Notes: a model not told the origin generated them from the letters alone. Shown: positions 8,416-18,524, numbered from the stretch's first letter. The stretch is 62,967 bases of DNA from Arcobacter sp. (GCA_003252105.1 QKDL01000081.1:1-62967); one strand, 5' to 3'. Program-made: numbers and translations.

Positions 8416-11367
8416 ATGAATAGTCATTTAAATAAAATATTAGATAAACATTTTGAAAATATAGAAAAGATTGTACTATCAAGACAAAACCCTATAACAG
8501 GGTTACTTCCTGCAAGTACAGCTATAAATGCCCATGGTGATTATACTGATGCCTGGGTTAGAGATAACGTATATAGTATTCTTTGTGTATGGGGATTGTC
8601 CCTATCTTATAAAAAATATAAACCAAATAATCACAGAACATATTTATTAAGTCAAAGTGTAGTAAAACTTATGCGTGGATTACTTACATCTATGATGAAA
8701 CAATCCTCAAAAGTAGAGGCTTTTAAAAATAGTTTGAATCTAAAAGATGCACTTCATGCTAAATACTCAACTACAACAGGAGATACAGTAGTTGCAGATG
8801 ATGAATGGGGACATTTACAACTAGATGCAACCTCTTTATATCTTTTGATGCTTGCTCAAATGATTGCATCTGGTTTAAAAATAATCTATACAATAGATGA
8901 GGTTAATTTTATTCAAAATTTAGTGCATTATATTAGTAGAACATATTGTACAGCTGATTTTGGTATTTGGGAAAGAGGAAATAAAATAAATCATGGGGAT
9001 GCAGAGATAAACTGTAGTTCTGTGGGAATGGCAAAAGCTGCTTTGGAAGCTTTGTCAAATTTCAACCTTTTTGGAAATGTTACAAGTAAAGAATCAATGA
9101 TACATGTAATTCCAAGTGATATAGCAAGGTCAAGATCAACACTAAAAGCTTTACTTCCAAGAGAATCAAACTCAAAAGAAACAGATGCAGCACTTTTAAG
9201 TATTGTTGGATATCCAGCATATGCCATAGAAGATGAAAAGTTAGTAGAACTTACAAAAGAGAAGATTGTAAAAAAACTTGAAGGTAATTATGGGTGCAAA
9301 AGATTTTTACTTGATGGTCACCAAAGTTGCTTAGAAGATAGTAGTAGATTACATTATGAAGCTACTGAATTAAAAGAGTTTAAAAACATAGAATCTGAAT
9401 GGCCATTATTTTTCACTTATTTACTTTTAGATGCTTTGATGAGAAAAGATAGTTTTGATATAGAGTATTATAAAGATAAACTTCAAAATCTTTTTGTGGA
9501 GCAAGATGGACAAAAACTTTTACCTGAACTTTATTATGTGCCAAAAGAGTTGATTGAACTTGAAAAACAAAATCCACAAAGTCAAAAAAGAGTTCCAAAT
9601 GAAAATATCCCTTTAGTTTGGGCTCAAAGTTTATATATCTTAAGTGATATGATAACTGATGAGATTTTAAATGTAAGTGATATTGACCCACTAAATAGAA
9701 GAAAAAGAGTTGGCTTTACAAGAATTTCATATCCAATGGTTGCTTTTTTATCTCAAAACAAAGAGGTACAGCAAAAGTTATTAAACTTAGGATTTGATAG
9801 TGAAACCATTGATGAGGTAAAACCAGTAAAAATTTTACATGCTTTTCAGTTATCAGAAGTACACTCTTTGCTTGGAATCAATGAAAAACTTGGTTTAACA
9901 GGAAGACCAAAATGGATGCCAAGGTCTATTACAACAGCAAGACTACATGTATTAGCTGGGAAAAGGATAGTATTTTTACCACACTATTTTAATCCAAGGG
10001 GATTTTATCTAAGTTATGATAGTAACCTTTTAGTGCAACAATTTAAAAGTACCTTGAAATATCTAAGTGAGAATTGGGATAGTGCAGGGCAACCAATAGT
10101 ACCATTTTTGATTAGAAGTGATATGTTGGATTGTTGTCAACAAGAAGAGGTATTGAAACTTTTAAATGAATTACAAAGTGGAGTTTGTGATGATGTAGAG
10201 ATAAAAATAGGAAAGTTAGAACAACTTTTAACAACTGCATCTATTGAAAGGATAGATAATCTTCATGGATATGAGTTAAAAGATTTTGAGTTTTCTTCAT
10301 TTGAAAGTGAATATATGCTTGCAAAGTCTCAGCATAATTGGAAAGAAGTAAGGATAAGTTGTGAAGAAAAAGGGGTCTATGACCAAAGACTAGAAGATGC
10401 ACTTTTGGAAATAATTATAAGACAAAGGGTATTGGCTGTTGGAAGGTCATATAGTATAGATGCAATACTACAAAAACCTTTGGACAACTTTCAGATATTA
10501 GAAAAACTTAAACAGTTTAGTGGAAATAATACTGCAGAAAATGTATTGATTCAAGAGATTATTTTGCATTTAGGGCATCTAATAAGAAGTGAACCAAAAC
10601 TTTTCGAAGATATGATTACTCTAAGACCTTGGTATTTTGTACAACTTATAGTTTCTCGTATTTCAAAAGATGAGTTTATTTCAATGGCAAAAGCTTATGA
10701 GTTTTTGATAAAACTATCACCTCATGAGATATATGAATATCTAAGACAAGTATTAAAAGCGTATAGAGTTGAAGCTAAACAAATGATAGATATGGAAAAC
10801 CTCCACTCATCAAATGAGTTGAATATTGGTTTTATAGAGTATTGCCAAAGTGATACTGAGTGTATTAGAGTTGATGACTGGGAAAAATATAGAAAAGAAT
10901 CTGGTATGCTTTTTAGACTAAGCAGAGATTTTTATAAGGGTATTTGGTATCTTCTACAGAAGTGTAAAGGTTTAGTAATAGGGGATAAATATAATATAGA
11001 AAACTCTATCTCATCTGATGTTACTTTAGAGAGTACAGCAGGGGAGAGAAATTTTGATTTAAAAATAGATAGTTTATTACAAAAAATAGAAGCTCCTGAA
11101 TATAGACAGTTAAATGTGGAACTTTTAGAATCTTTGATAAAATTGTTTGAAAATAATCCAGAGATAAAAATAGAAGAGGAACTTCTTTTAGATGTTTTAA
11201 TCGGTCATGCAGTTAGAATCGCCTGGATAGAAAACCATTGGGAAGAAAACTATCAAGAGTTTAAAACACAGGCTTGGGAATATATGTATAAACTATCACC
11301 CCAACAAACTCATGAGTATTTTATAAAAGCATTTAAATATTTACTTACAACAAATAATTCCCAATAA
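8416..11367 (+). CDS. Glycoside hydrolase family 15 / phosphorylase-kinase alpha-beta-like protein
   Basis: The 983-residue cytoplasmic protein has no signal peptide. Its N-terminal half carries the (alpha/alpha)6 glucoamylase-like signature NPITGLLPASTA, HGDYTDAWVRDNVYSILCVWGL, and the second element ADDEWGHLQLDATSLYLLML. These are the hallmarks of the bacterial relatives of phosphorylase kinase regulatory subunits. The long C-terminal half is helical and lacks a recognised domain. The next gene, 9 bp downstream, is glucokinase. Together they suggest intracellular turnover of an alpha-glucan or a glucosylated compound to glucose 6-phosphate (inference). Family membership is clear; hydrolytic activity versus a regulatory role is open. 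Confidence 0.85.
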   Translation: MNSHLNKILDKHFENIEKIVLSRQNPITGLLPASTAINAHGDYTDAWVRDNVYSILCVWGLSLSYKKYKPNNHRTYLLSQSVVKLMRGLLTSMMKQSSKVEAFKNSLNLKDALHAKYSTTTGDTVVADDEWGHLQLDATSLYLLMLAQMIASGLKIIYTIDEVNFIQNLVHYISRTYCTADFGIWERGNKINHGDAEINCSSVGMAKAALEALSNFNLFGNVTSKESMIHVIPSDIARSRSTLKALLPRESNSKETDAALLSIVGYPAYAIEDEKLVELTKEKIVKKLEGNYGCKRFLLDGHQSCLEDSSRLHYEATELKEFKNIESEWPLFFTYLLLDALMRKDSFDIEYYKDKLQNLFVEQDGQKLLPELYYVPKELIELEKQNPQSQKRVPNENIPLVWAQSLYILSDMITDEILNVSDIDPLNRRKRVGFTRISYPMVAFLSQNKEVQQKLLNLGFDSETIDEVKPVKILHAFQLSEVHSLLGINEKLGLTGRPKWMPRSITTARLHVLAGKRIVFLPHYFNPRGFYLSYDSNLLVQQFKSTLKYLSENWDSAGQPIVPFLIRSDMLDCCQQEEVLKLLNELQSGVCDDVEIKIGKLEQLLTTASIERIDNLHGYELKDFEFSSFESEYMLAKSQHNWKEVRISCEEKGVYDQRLEDALLEIIIRQRVLAVGRSYSIDAILQKPLDNFQILEKLKQFSGNNTAENVLIQEIILHLGHLIRSEPKLFEDMITLRPWYFVQLIVSRISKDEFISMAKAYEFLIKLSPHEIYEYLRQVLKAYRVEAKQMIDMENLHSSNELNIGFIEYCQSDTECIRVDDWEKYRKESGMLFRLSRDFYKGIWYLLQKCKGLVIGDKYNIENSISSDVTLESTAGERNFDLKIDSLLQKIEAPEYRQLNVELLESLIKLFENNPEIKIEEELLLDVLIGHAVRIAWIENHWEENYQEFKTQAWEYMYKLSPQQTHEYFIKAFKYLLTTNNSQ

Positions 11368-11376
11368 AGGATAGAT

Positions 11377-12354
11377 ATGATTTTAGCAGGAGATATAGGT
11401 GGTACAAAAGTAAACCTAGCTTTATTTGACGAAAAAGATTCAAATTTAGTAGTTTTACATGAGTTTTCTAGCAAAGAGTTTTTCTCTTTTGAAGCTTTAA
11501 TAGATAAATTTAAAAAAAAATATCCAGAATATAAAATAAAAAAAGCATGTTTAGCAATAGCTGGACCTATAATAGAACAAAGATGCAAAACAACAAATCT
11601 GCCTTGGGATATAAAACAAAGTGATTTACAAAAACAACTAGGAATCAAAGAGGTAAAACTTTTAAATGATTTGGAAGCAACTGCTTATGGGATGTTGTAT
11701 GCAAATAAAGATGAGTTTATTGATTTAAATGAGTTTGGAAGAGAAACAAAAGGAAATATAGCAGTAATAGCAGCAGGAACAGGTTTGGGTGAAGCTATTT
11801 TATGTTTTGATGGTAACTCATATTATCCTATGGCAAGTGAAGGTGGGCACTGTGATTTTGCCCCTTTAACTGCTCAACAAGATGAGTTATTAAAATGGGC
11901 AAGAGATAGATATAAAGGTCATGTAAGTGTGGAAAGGGTAGTTTCTGGAATGGGTATATCAACTATATATGATTTTTTGGTGGATACCCAGTTTGCCCCT
12001 GAACCAAACTTTATGACAACTCTTACAAAAGATGATGATAAAAGTGCTATGATTAGTAAAGGTGCTTTGGAGTTTCATGATAAACTTTGTAAAGAGACTA
12101 TGAAACTGTTTTGTGAAATTTATGCCCAAGAAGCTGGAAATCTTGCACTAAAAGCTATGTCAGTTGGTGGAGTTTTAATAGGTGGTGGAATCGCTCCAAA
12201 AATCTTACCTCTGTTACAAGAAGAGATTTTTATGGATAGTTTTTTGTCAAAAGGAAGATTTGAAGAGCTATTACGAGGTATGAAAGTAAAAGTTTGTTTG
12301 GATGATAAAACAGCACTATTAGGAGCTGCTAAATTTGCTATGGATAAGTTTTAG
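11377..12354 (+). CDS. glk: Glucokinase
   Basis: The 325-residue protein has the bacterial glucokinase (ROK-unrelated, Glk type) signature. The phosphate-1 motif LAGDIGGTKVNLALF is at the N-terminus, followed by ACLAIAGPI, the LNDLEATAYG substrate motif, the phosphate-2 region AAGTGLGEAIL, the SEGGHCDFAP glucose-binding loop and GGVLIGGGIAPK near the C-terminus. It phosphorylates glucose with ATP in the cytoplasm. It follows the GH15-like gene by 9 bp, so free glucose from that protein's reaction is the likely substrate. Its stop codon abuts the TTG start of the helicase gene. Confidence 0.93.
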   Translation: MILAGDIGGTKVNLALFDEKDSNLVVLHEFSSKEFFSFEALIDKFKKKYPEYKIKKACLAIAGPIIEQRCKTTNLPWDIKQSDLQKQLGIKEVKLLNDLEATAYGMLYANKDEFIDLNEFGRETKGNIAVIAAGTGLGEAILCFDGNSYYPMASEGGHCDFAPLTAQQDELLKWARDRYKGHVSVERVVSGMGISTIYDFLVDTQFAPEPNFMTTLTKDDDKSAMISKGALEFHDKLCKETMKLFCEIYAQEAGNLALKAMSVGGVLIGGGIAPKILPLLQEEIFMDSFLSKGRFEELLRGMKVKVCLDDKTALLGAAKFAMDKF

Positions 12355-15138
12355 TTGAAAACCCTTATTACAAATAGTAGTACGACTAATTTTTATAATA
12401 TTTTTATCAAACTTTTAAAAGAGTGTAATAGTTTTGTTTTTAATGTAGCTTTTATAAACTACTCAGGGGTTCAACTTATTTTGGATAGTTTAAAAGAGTG
12501 TGAAAATAAAAAAATAAAAGGTAAGATACTAACTTCCACATATCTAAACTTTACACAAGCAAAGGCTTTAGAAAAACTTTCAAAGTTTGAAAATATCCAA
12601 CTAAAAATTTTTGATTGCCAAAAAGAAAAAAGAGGTTTTCACTCTAAAACTTATATTTTTGAGTTTGAAGATTGTTATAAAGTTTTATTGGGTTCTTCAA
12701 ATATAACTTCTAGTGCTTTTAAAACAAATATAGAATGGAATATAAAAACTGTTCTAAAAAAAGATGAAGAGTTTGCAAAAGAGCTTTTAAAAGAGTTTGA
12801 TAACTTATGGGAAAACTCTTTAATGGTTACCTCTGATTTTATAAATAAATACAAAGAGTTTCAAGATAAAACAACAATCAAAGAGTTTGTTTACGAAAAA
12901 CAGATTTTAGCAAATACTATGCAAGCTAAGGCCTTAGAAAGATTGGACTTTTTTAGACAAAATAAGGAGAGAAAAGCTTTATCTATAGCTTCAACAGGTA
13001 GTGGTAAAACATATCTAGCTGCCTTTGATGTTAAAAATTTTGAAGCTAAAAATCTTCTTTTTTTAGTTCATAGGGAAAACATCTTAATCAAAGCAAAACA
13101 AAGTTTTGAAAGAATAATGCCAAATAAAACATGTGGATTATTTACAGGAAATAAAAAACAACTTGATAAACAATATCTTTTTAGTACCATCCAAACAATG
13201 CTTGTAAACTATAAACAGTTTTCTAAAACACAGTTTGATTATATAGTAATAGATGAAGCTCACCATATCACAAGTAATAGTTATAAAGAGGTAATCAACT
13301 ATTTTAAACCAAAATTTTTATTAGGACTTACAGCAACACCAAATAGAACAGATGGGGAAAATATATATGAATATTTTGATGAAAATATAGCTTGTGATAT
13401 TAGACTAAATGAGGCTTTAGAATCAGGTTTAGTTGCCCCTTTTCACTATTATGGTATAAATGATTTTGAAGATATAGATTATAAAGATATTGATATCTCA
13501 AAAATTGATGAAGTTGCAAAACTTTTGATGGTAAATAAAAGGGTTGACTATATAATTGATAAGATGGATTTTTATGGTTACTCAGGAGAAAAAAGAAAAG
13601 TCTTAGCCTTTTGTGCTTCAAAAGAACATGCAAACTATATGAATGAGATGTTTAATAAAAATGGTATCCATTCACAAGTTTTGACAAGTGAAGATTCTAT
13701 TTTAAAAAGGGAAGAAACAATATCTTTACTTGAAGATGAAAGAGGTAATTTAGAGGTAATCTTTAGCGTAGATATTTTTAACGAAGGTGTTGATATCCCA
13801 TCTGTAAATATGGTACTTTTTTTACGTCCAACTAACTCTTCGATTGTGTTTATTCAACAATTAGGAAGGGGTTTACGAAAACACAAAAGTAAAGAGTTTG
13901 TTACTATTTTAGATTTTATTGGTAACCATAATAAAACTTTTCTAATAGCACTTGCTCTTTTAGGGGAAAAAGCAATAGATAAAGATAGTGTAAAACTTTC
14001 ACTTTTAAATAACTTTGCAAATATAAATGAAGCCTTTATCAATATGGATGAGATATCTAAACAAAGAGTATTAGAACAATTAGAAAATGAAAACTTCAAT
14101 AGTTTTAAAAACCTAAAAGAACAGTATCAAAGTTTTAAAATGGTTACAAATCATAAAATACCAATGTTAAGTGATTTTTTAAACTATTCGCAGATTATAA
14201 ATCCAATAGATTTTATCTCTTACTCAAAATCATATATAGAGTTTTTATCAAAAGTCGAAAAGAAAAAAGAGTATGAAAATATATGCAACGATGAAAACTT
14301 TTTAAAAGCAATAAGGTTTTTGGATGCTCAATTAAATATAAAAAGGGTATATGAATTTGTAGTTTTAAAACATCTTTTATCAAACTCTTTTTGTGATGAA
14401 AAGATTGTTTCTAATTTGAGTAAAAAATTTCTAAAAAATGTTTGTAAAGATACTATAATACACTCTTTTTCTTATCTAAATCAAGATTTCTTTGATATAT
14501 CACAAAAACAAAGATTTTTAAAACTTATTGAGTATAAAGATAAAAAAGTGATAAAAACAAAAGAGTTTGAAGAGATTTTAGAGGATAAATTAAAAAAACA
14601 ATTTATAGAAGAATCAATAAATTTTGCACTTTTAGATTATGAAGAGAAGTTCTCAAATGAAGATTATGGTTTACCATTTTTAAAACTATATGAAAAATAC
14701 AATATGTTAAATATAGCTCAACTATGCAACTTCAATAAAATCCATAGCTCTTTTAGGGGAAGTGGTTTTTTAAAATATAAAAATGATTTCTTTTTATTTA
14801 TTACTTTAGAAAAAGATAAATTTGCAAAAGGCTCAAACTATATAAATAACTTCTTGTCAAATGAGGTGATAACTTATGGAAGTAAACCAACAATGACTCA
14901 AGACAAAGGTGATGGAGAAAAACTAATCAAAAATAAAGAGTTTGGCATAAATCTTCATCTATTTGTTAGAAAATTTTCCCATGTGGATAAAAAAGTACAA
15001 AACTTTATATATCTTGGAGTTTGTGATTGTGTTGAGTATGAAGGTAACAAACCAATAAATGTGAAATTGAAACTACAAATACCATTATCAAATAACTTAT
15101 ATGAAGAGTTTACAAAAAAGGCAGAAACAAATGAATAG
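12355..15138 (+). CDS. DEAD/DEAH-box helicase with N-terminal phospholipase-D-like nuclease domain (DUF3427 type)
   Basis: The 927-residue protein starts with a PLD-like module (HSKTYIF at about 96-102 and GSSNITSSAF at about 113-122, one HKD half-site). A superfamily 2 helicase core follows: Walker A STGSGKT at about 213-219, DEAHH at about 300-304, LLGLTATPNR, and motif VI QQLGRGLRKH. The C-terminal 350 residues match the DUF3427-type extension seen on such helicases. The start appears to be TTG at 12355, directly after the glk stop, with no separate ribosome binding site, implying coupling. Such PLD-helicase proteins are often found near restriction and defence genes; an ATPase/HNH module lies 520 bp downstream. 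The precise role is unknown. Confidence 0.87.
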   Translation: MKTLITNSSTTNFYNIFIKLLKECNSFVFNVAFINYSGVQLILDSLKECENKKIKGKILTSTYLNFTQAKALEKLSKFENIQLKIFDCQKEKRGFHSKTYIFEFEDCYKVLLGSSNITSSAFKTNIEWNIKTVLKKDEEFAKELLKEFDNLWENSLMVTSDFINKYKEFQDKTTIKEFVYEKQILANTMQAKALERLDFFRQNKERKALSIASTGSGKTYLAAFDVKNFEAKNLLFLVHRENILIKAKQSFERIMPNKTCGLFTGNKKQLDKQYLFSTIQTMLVNYKQFSKTQFDYIVIDEAHHITSNSYKEVINYFKPKFLLGLTATPNRTDGENIYEYFDENIACDIRLNEALESGLVAPFHYYGINDFEDIDYKDIDISKIDEVAKLLMVNKRVDYIIDKMDFYGYSGEKRKVLAFCASKEHANYMNEMFNKNGIHSQVLTSEDSILKREETISLLEDERGNLEVIFSVDIFNEGVDIPSVNMVLFLRPTNSSIVFIQQLGRGLRKHKSKEFVTILDFIGNHNKTFLIALALLGEKAIDKDSVKLSLLNNFANINEAFINMDEISKQRVLEQLENENFNSFKNLKEQYQSFKMVTNHKIPMLSDFLNYSQIINPIDFISYSKSYIEFLSKVEKKKEYENICNDENFLKAIRFLDAQLNIKRVYEFVVLKHLLSNSFCDEKIVSNLSKKFLKNVCKDTIIHSFSYLNQDFFDISQKQRFLKLIEYKDKKVIKTKEFEEILEDKLKKQFIEESINFALLDYEEKFSNEDYGLPFLKLYEKYNMLNIAQLCNFNKIHSSFRGSGFLKYKNDFFLFITLEKDKFAKGSNYINNFLSNEVITYGSKPTMTQDKGDGEKLIKNKEFGINLHLFVRKFSHVDKKVQNFIYLGVCDCVEYEGNKPINVKLKLQIPLSNNLYEEFTKKAETNE

Positions 15139-15577
15139 TATTCCAAACTATATGACTATATTTACAGCATATACAATATTTTTACCAATAATGCTATATA
15201 TTAGTATAAATTTTGCAAGAAAAAAACAAATAAAAAAACATATAATATCTCAAAGTTTGATTTTAGCTGTAAGTTTAGCTTTTATTCTTTATTTTGAAAT
15301 AATGGTAAGACTAGATGGAGGCTTTTTAAAATATTTAAATATAGATACCATCCCTTTCGCTCTTATAATAATATATATGGCAATACACACTCTAATAGCA
15401 ATAGCTGCTGTTGGTGGATGGTTGTTTTTATTTATAAAAAGTGTAAAAGAGTATAAAAAAGAGGGTTTTGAAACCTTTAGTTTTAATCATAAAAGAATAG
15501 GTCAAGCTATTTTTATAGCTTTGAGTATTAGTGTTGTGATGGGTGTTATTATCTATTTGGCTTTGTTTATCTTTTAG
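15131..15577 (+). CDS. DUF420-type small membrane protein
   Basis: The ATG at 15131 overlaps the helicase stop by 8 bp and gives a 148-residue protein. A longer frame from 15101 would lie wholly inside the helicase gene. Four membrane helices are predicted (starting with MNSIPNYMTIFTAYTIFLPI). The spacing of charged loops and HxxIA elements resembles the DUF420/YozB family, which often accompanies terminal oxidase genes. No oxidase gene lies here. Function unknown; confidence applies to it being a real membrane-protein gene. Confidence 0.75.
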   Translation: MNSIPNYMTIFTAYTIFLPIMLYISINFARKKQIKKHIISQSLILAVSLAFILYFEIMVRLDGGFLKYLNIDTIPFALIIIYMAIHTLIAIAAVGGWLFLFIKSVKEYKKEGFETFSFNHKRIGQAIFIALSISVVMGVIIYLALFIF

Positions 15578-15622
15578 TTTTATATAAAATATATTTATTT
15601 TTTATTTATATCTTTTTGATGA

Positions 15623-15628
15623 TATAAT
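15623..15628 (+). promoter_or_regulatory. -10 box TATAAT of the ATPase/HNH module
   Basis: TATAAT preceded by TGATGA, 30 bp upstream of the ATG at 15658, in an AT-only spacer after the DUF420 gene. The ribosome binding site is ATAAGG six bases before the ATG. This gives the two-gene module its own promoter, separate from the GH15-helicase cluster. Confidence 0.6.
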
Positions 15629-15657
15629 CTTTTTTAATATAGAAAATAAGGTTTTTT

Positions 15658-17133
15658 ATGGAATTGGTTTATTTATGGATTGAGAGTTATAAGAATATAA
15701 AGAAGCAGGGGTTTAATTTTTCTCCTAGGTTTAGGTGTGAGTATAATGAGGATACAAATGAACTTACTATTGATGAGAATAAAGATTATGTGAGTATTTT
15801 TCCTGAGAATATAAATATTACTGCTATTGTTGGTGAGAATGGGAGTGGGAAGAGTAATCTTTTACATCTAATTATAGGAAGTATTTTCCAAAATGTAGAT
15901 AATTGGAGAAATATAGAAGGATTGTTTTTTTTATTTAAACATAGTAATAACTATATATTATCAAAAGAAATTAAATGTAATTTGCCACAATCAAAGTTTA
16001 ACTATGAGTATAAAGATTTTCAGAATATAAAAGAATATGTATATATTTCACTTTTTGATTTTTCTTTGATACAGCCAGAAATTTGGAATAATTGGGACGA
16101 ATATAAAAAGTATTATTCTTTAGAACCTAGTGTTGATTATAGAGGTAATGGTCCAAATGGAGCATCTAAAATTATTCCTATATCATTTAACGCAAATATG
16201 TCATCATTGGCTTGTTACTTTTATAGATATATTGAAAAACAAATTTTAATTGATAATAAAATAGATATATATGATGAAATAGCAATAAGAAAAGCGAGAA
16301 AAGTAAATATAGATTTTTTAAAAACAGAAAAAGATATTATTTTAGATGCATATAAAAATAATGATGTACTTCTTGGTTTAACAAAAACGGAATTTAAGAC
16401 AAAAAGGGCTTTATCTCAATATGTTATATTAAGAATTGATGATTTAAGGGATGATGAAATAGAATTAATAGGTTATTTTGATTTATTTTTTGAAATAGAA
16501 ATACGTTCATCAAGCAATGAAGATTTAAATTATAAAAGTCTAAGTCTTGGACACAAAATGCTAATTTCAAATTTTGGATTGATTTTAAAAACAGTTTTAA
16601 AAAGAGCAAAAGAAAAAAGTGTTATATTTTTATTGGATGAAATTGAAACTTCGATGCATCCAAATTGGCAAAAAAATATTATATATCTATTCACTAAAAT
16701 ATTTAAAAATTATTCATCTACATATTTTAATTTTATTTTTGCATCCCATTCCCCTTTTTTATTATCTGACCTTCAGAAACAGGATTGCATTTTTTTAAGT
16801 AAAAATGAAAAGGATAAAAATGATTTAGAAAAGAAGCAAACATTTGGTGCAAATATTCATACACTTTTAAGTGATGCATTTTTTATGGCAGATGGCTTAC
16901 AGGGTAAATATTCCGAACTTATAATAAATGAATTGATAGGATATTTAAATGAAGGGAAAAAAACAGAAAAAATTAATTCAAATGAAGATGCCCAAAAATA
17001 TATAAATATCATGGGTGAACCAATATTAAAAAGACAGCTTCAAAAAATGCTTGATAGTAGAAGGTTATCAAAAATTGATGAAATAGATTTATTAAGACGA
17101 CGCATAGAAGAGTTAGAAAATAAACAAAAATGA
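15658..17133 (+). CDS. AAA/ABC-type ATPase of a Septu-like defence module (PtuA-like)
   Basis: The 491-residue SMC/ABC-like ATPase has Walker A GENGSGKSN (about 59-67), an ABC signature-like SLSLGHKML (about 294-302), Walker B VIFLLDEIE (about 322-330) and the H-loop FASHSPFLL (His about 364). The C-terminus is a short coiled coil. It overlaps by 4 bp (ATGA) an HNH-type nuclease gene. An ATPase followed by a CxxC-bearing HNH protein is the gene order of Septu (PtuA-PtuB). No reverse transcriptase or retron RNA is visible upstream. The first 65 codons are richer in GAG, GGG and AGG than the rest and than neighbouring genes, a hint of transfer or recombination. OLD/RecF-like ATPases are the alternative family. 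Confidence 0.8.
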   Translation: MELVYLWIESYKNIKKQGFNFSPRFRCEYNEDTNELTIDENKDYVSIFPENINITAIVGENGSGKSNLLHLIIGSIFQNVDNWRNIEGLFFLFKHSNNYILSKEIKCNLPQSKFNYEYKDFQNIKEYVYISLFDFSLIQPEIWNNWDEYKKYYSLEPSVDYRGNGPNGASKIIPISFNANMSSLACYFYRYIEKQILIDNKIDIYDEIAIRKARKVNIDFLKTEKDIILDAYKNNDVLLGLTKTEFKTKRALSQYVILRIDDLRDDEIELIGYFDLFFEIEIRSSSNEDLNYKSLSLGHKMLISNFGLILKTVLKRAKEKSVIFLLDEIETSMHPNWQKNIIYLFTKIFKNYSSTYFNFIFASHSPFLLSDLQKQDCIFLSKNEKDKNDLEKKQTFGANIHTLLSDAFFMADGLQGKYSELIINELIGYLNEGKKTEKINSNEDAQKYINIMGEPILKRQLQKMLDSRRLSKIDEIDLLRRRIEELENKQK

Positions 17134-17981
17134 TACAGTTATCAATAAATCCAAAAATTTTAGAGTTACATGTTAAAGAACTAACTAAAAAGATAAAGCC
17201 ATTACCGACTATTTCAAAATATTCAATAAATGAGATACTTGGAGCTATTCCAAAAAAACTTCATGAAATATCTCAGTGGTTTGATACTTTATCAGAAAAT
17301 GATAAAAAACAATTTGATTATATAAAGAATGAATATAATAATTTTATAACAAAAGATAAAAAAGAGTATCACGGATATATTTTATCAAAAGCTTTAAATA
17401 TTAATGTTTGTCCTTATTGTAACCGTAATTATACATTTACAGTAATTAGTAATAAAGAAATATCACGACCAGAATTTGATCATTTTTATTCTAAAGACAA
17501 GTATCCTATCTTAGCCCTTTCGTTTTATAATCTTATCCCATCTTGTAATATATGTAATTCAACACTTAAAGGAAGTAAAAAAATTACTATTAATTCCCAT
17601 ATTCATCCATATTTTGAATCTTTTCACAAAAAAGCAAAATTTCATTTTAAACCTTTGAGTATTAGTTTTTTACATAATCATAAAAGTATTGAATTAGAAT
17701 TAAAAACCACTGATAGTAAAGCTAAAAAATCTATAGAGTTATTTAAACTTAATAAATTTTATGAAGAACATAAAGATATAGTTGTAGAACTTATTCAAAA
17801 GTCAGTTATCTATAATGATAGTTATATTGATGAGTTGTCTGCTAAATATGAAGGAATACTTTTTAAAAATCGTGAAGATTTACTTAGACTCATTACTAGT
17901 GGATATATAAATGATGAAGATATAAATAAACGACCTTTATCTAAATTAATTAAAGATATTAGTGAAGAATTGGGCTTATAG
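17130..17981 (+). CDS. HNH endonuclease of a Septu-like defence module (PtuB-like)
   Basis: The 283-residue protein has a zinc-finger HNH core: CPYC at about 94-97, EFDHFYSKDKYP with catalytic DH at about 117-118, the conserved NL after ALSFY, and a second zinc pair CNIC at about 139-142. These features match PtuB and related HNH proteins that pair with an SMC-like ATPase. It shares a 4-bp overlap with the ATPase gene, so the two are co-translated. In the Septu model the ATPase holds the nuclease inactive until phage infection. That this locus acts in defence is inferred from the gene pair, not shown. Confidence 0.8.
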   Translation: MIQLSINPKILELHVKELTKKIKPLPTISKYSINEILGAIPKKLHEISQWFDTLSENDKKQFDYIKNEYNNFITKDKKEYHGYILSKALNINVCPYCNRNYTFTVISNKEISRPEFDHFYSKDKYPILALSFYNLIPSCNICNSTLKGSKKITINSHIHPYFESFHKKAKFHFKPLSISFLHNHKSIELELKTTDSKAKKSIELFKLNKFYEEHKDIVVELIQKSVIYNDSYIDELSAKYEGILFKNREDLLRLITSGYINDEDINKRPLSKLIKDISEELGL

Positions 17982-18030
17982 ATAGTTTTAACTGTAGGCA
18001 GTTGTCTTGTAGAGCAAAGCTCTCCGCTTT

Positions 18031-18056
18031 CTTACTTTTTAGTTGTAAAAAGTAAG
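18031..18056. repeat. Perfect 10-bp hairpin, left end of the structured element
   Basis: CTTACTTTTT, a 6-base loop, then AAAAAGTAAG. It lies 50 bp after the HNH gene. It could stop transcription of the module, but it lacks the GC-rich stem typical of an intrinsic terminator, and its partner hairpin at 18525-18548 suggests it belongs to the repeat element. Confidence 0.55.
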
Positions 18057-18419
18057 ACAAAAAGCAACCAGACACGTTGTTGAAGCTAAAGTTCCCTACA
18101 GTTCTTAAATAAGTTTTGCCTGCAAGCAGGATTACATCTGACCTGCGGGACTCCTTCCTAAACGTGACATTCAGTCACCTTTATCCAGTCAAACATGTCC
18201 TCGGTCTTTTCCGAAAATTATTTAAAAACTTCCGGCTTCAACAAAGTCTGGACAATACTCTAGCTACGAACTTTCTGATGTAAATTTAACATAACACCAA
18301 TTCAAACAAAATGGTACTTAAAAATGCAAAGGTCCTTATCCAATCTTCCCGCATTTGAGAAGCCGAGTGTTTATTTATCTCTTTTGAAAACAAGTGACTA
18401 AACTGTTTGAAGCGTAAAG

Positions 18420-18440
18420 AAACGTTCTGGGAGAACGTTT
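18420..18440. repeat. Perfect 9-bp hairpin AAACGTTCT-GGG-AGAACGTTT
   Basis: A short stem with a GGG loop inside the structured element. There is no U-run on either side, so it is not a classical terminator. Confidence 0.55.
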
Positions 18441-18524
18441 TAGCAAGTTTTTAGGCACTCAAAAGGGATAAATAATAAGCGAGGGAACCTTCGGCTTCGA
18501 AACCTGAGGGATGGTTTCTTTGCT

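Noticed and set aside
15658-17981. Retron-associated version of the ATPase/HNH pair
   Set aside because: No reverse transcriptase gene or msr/msd-like inverted repeats occur in the 80 bp upstream or nearby.
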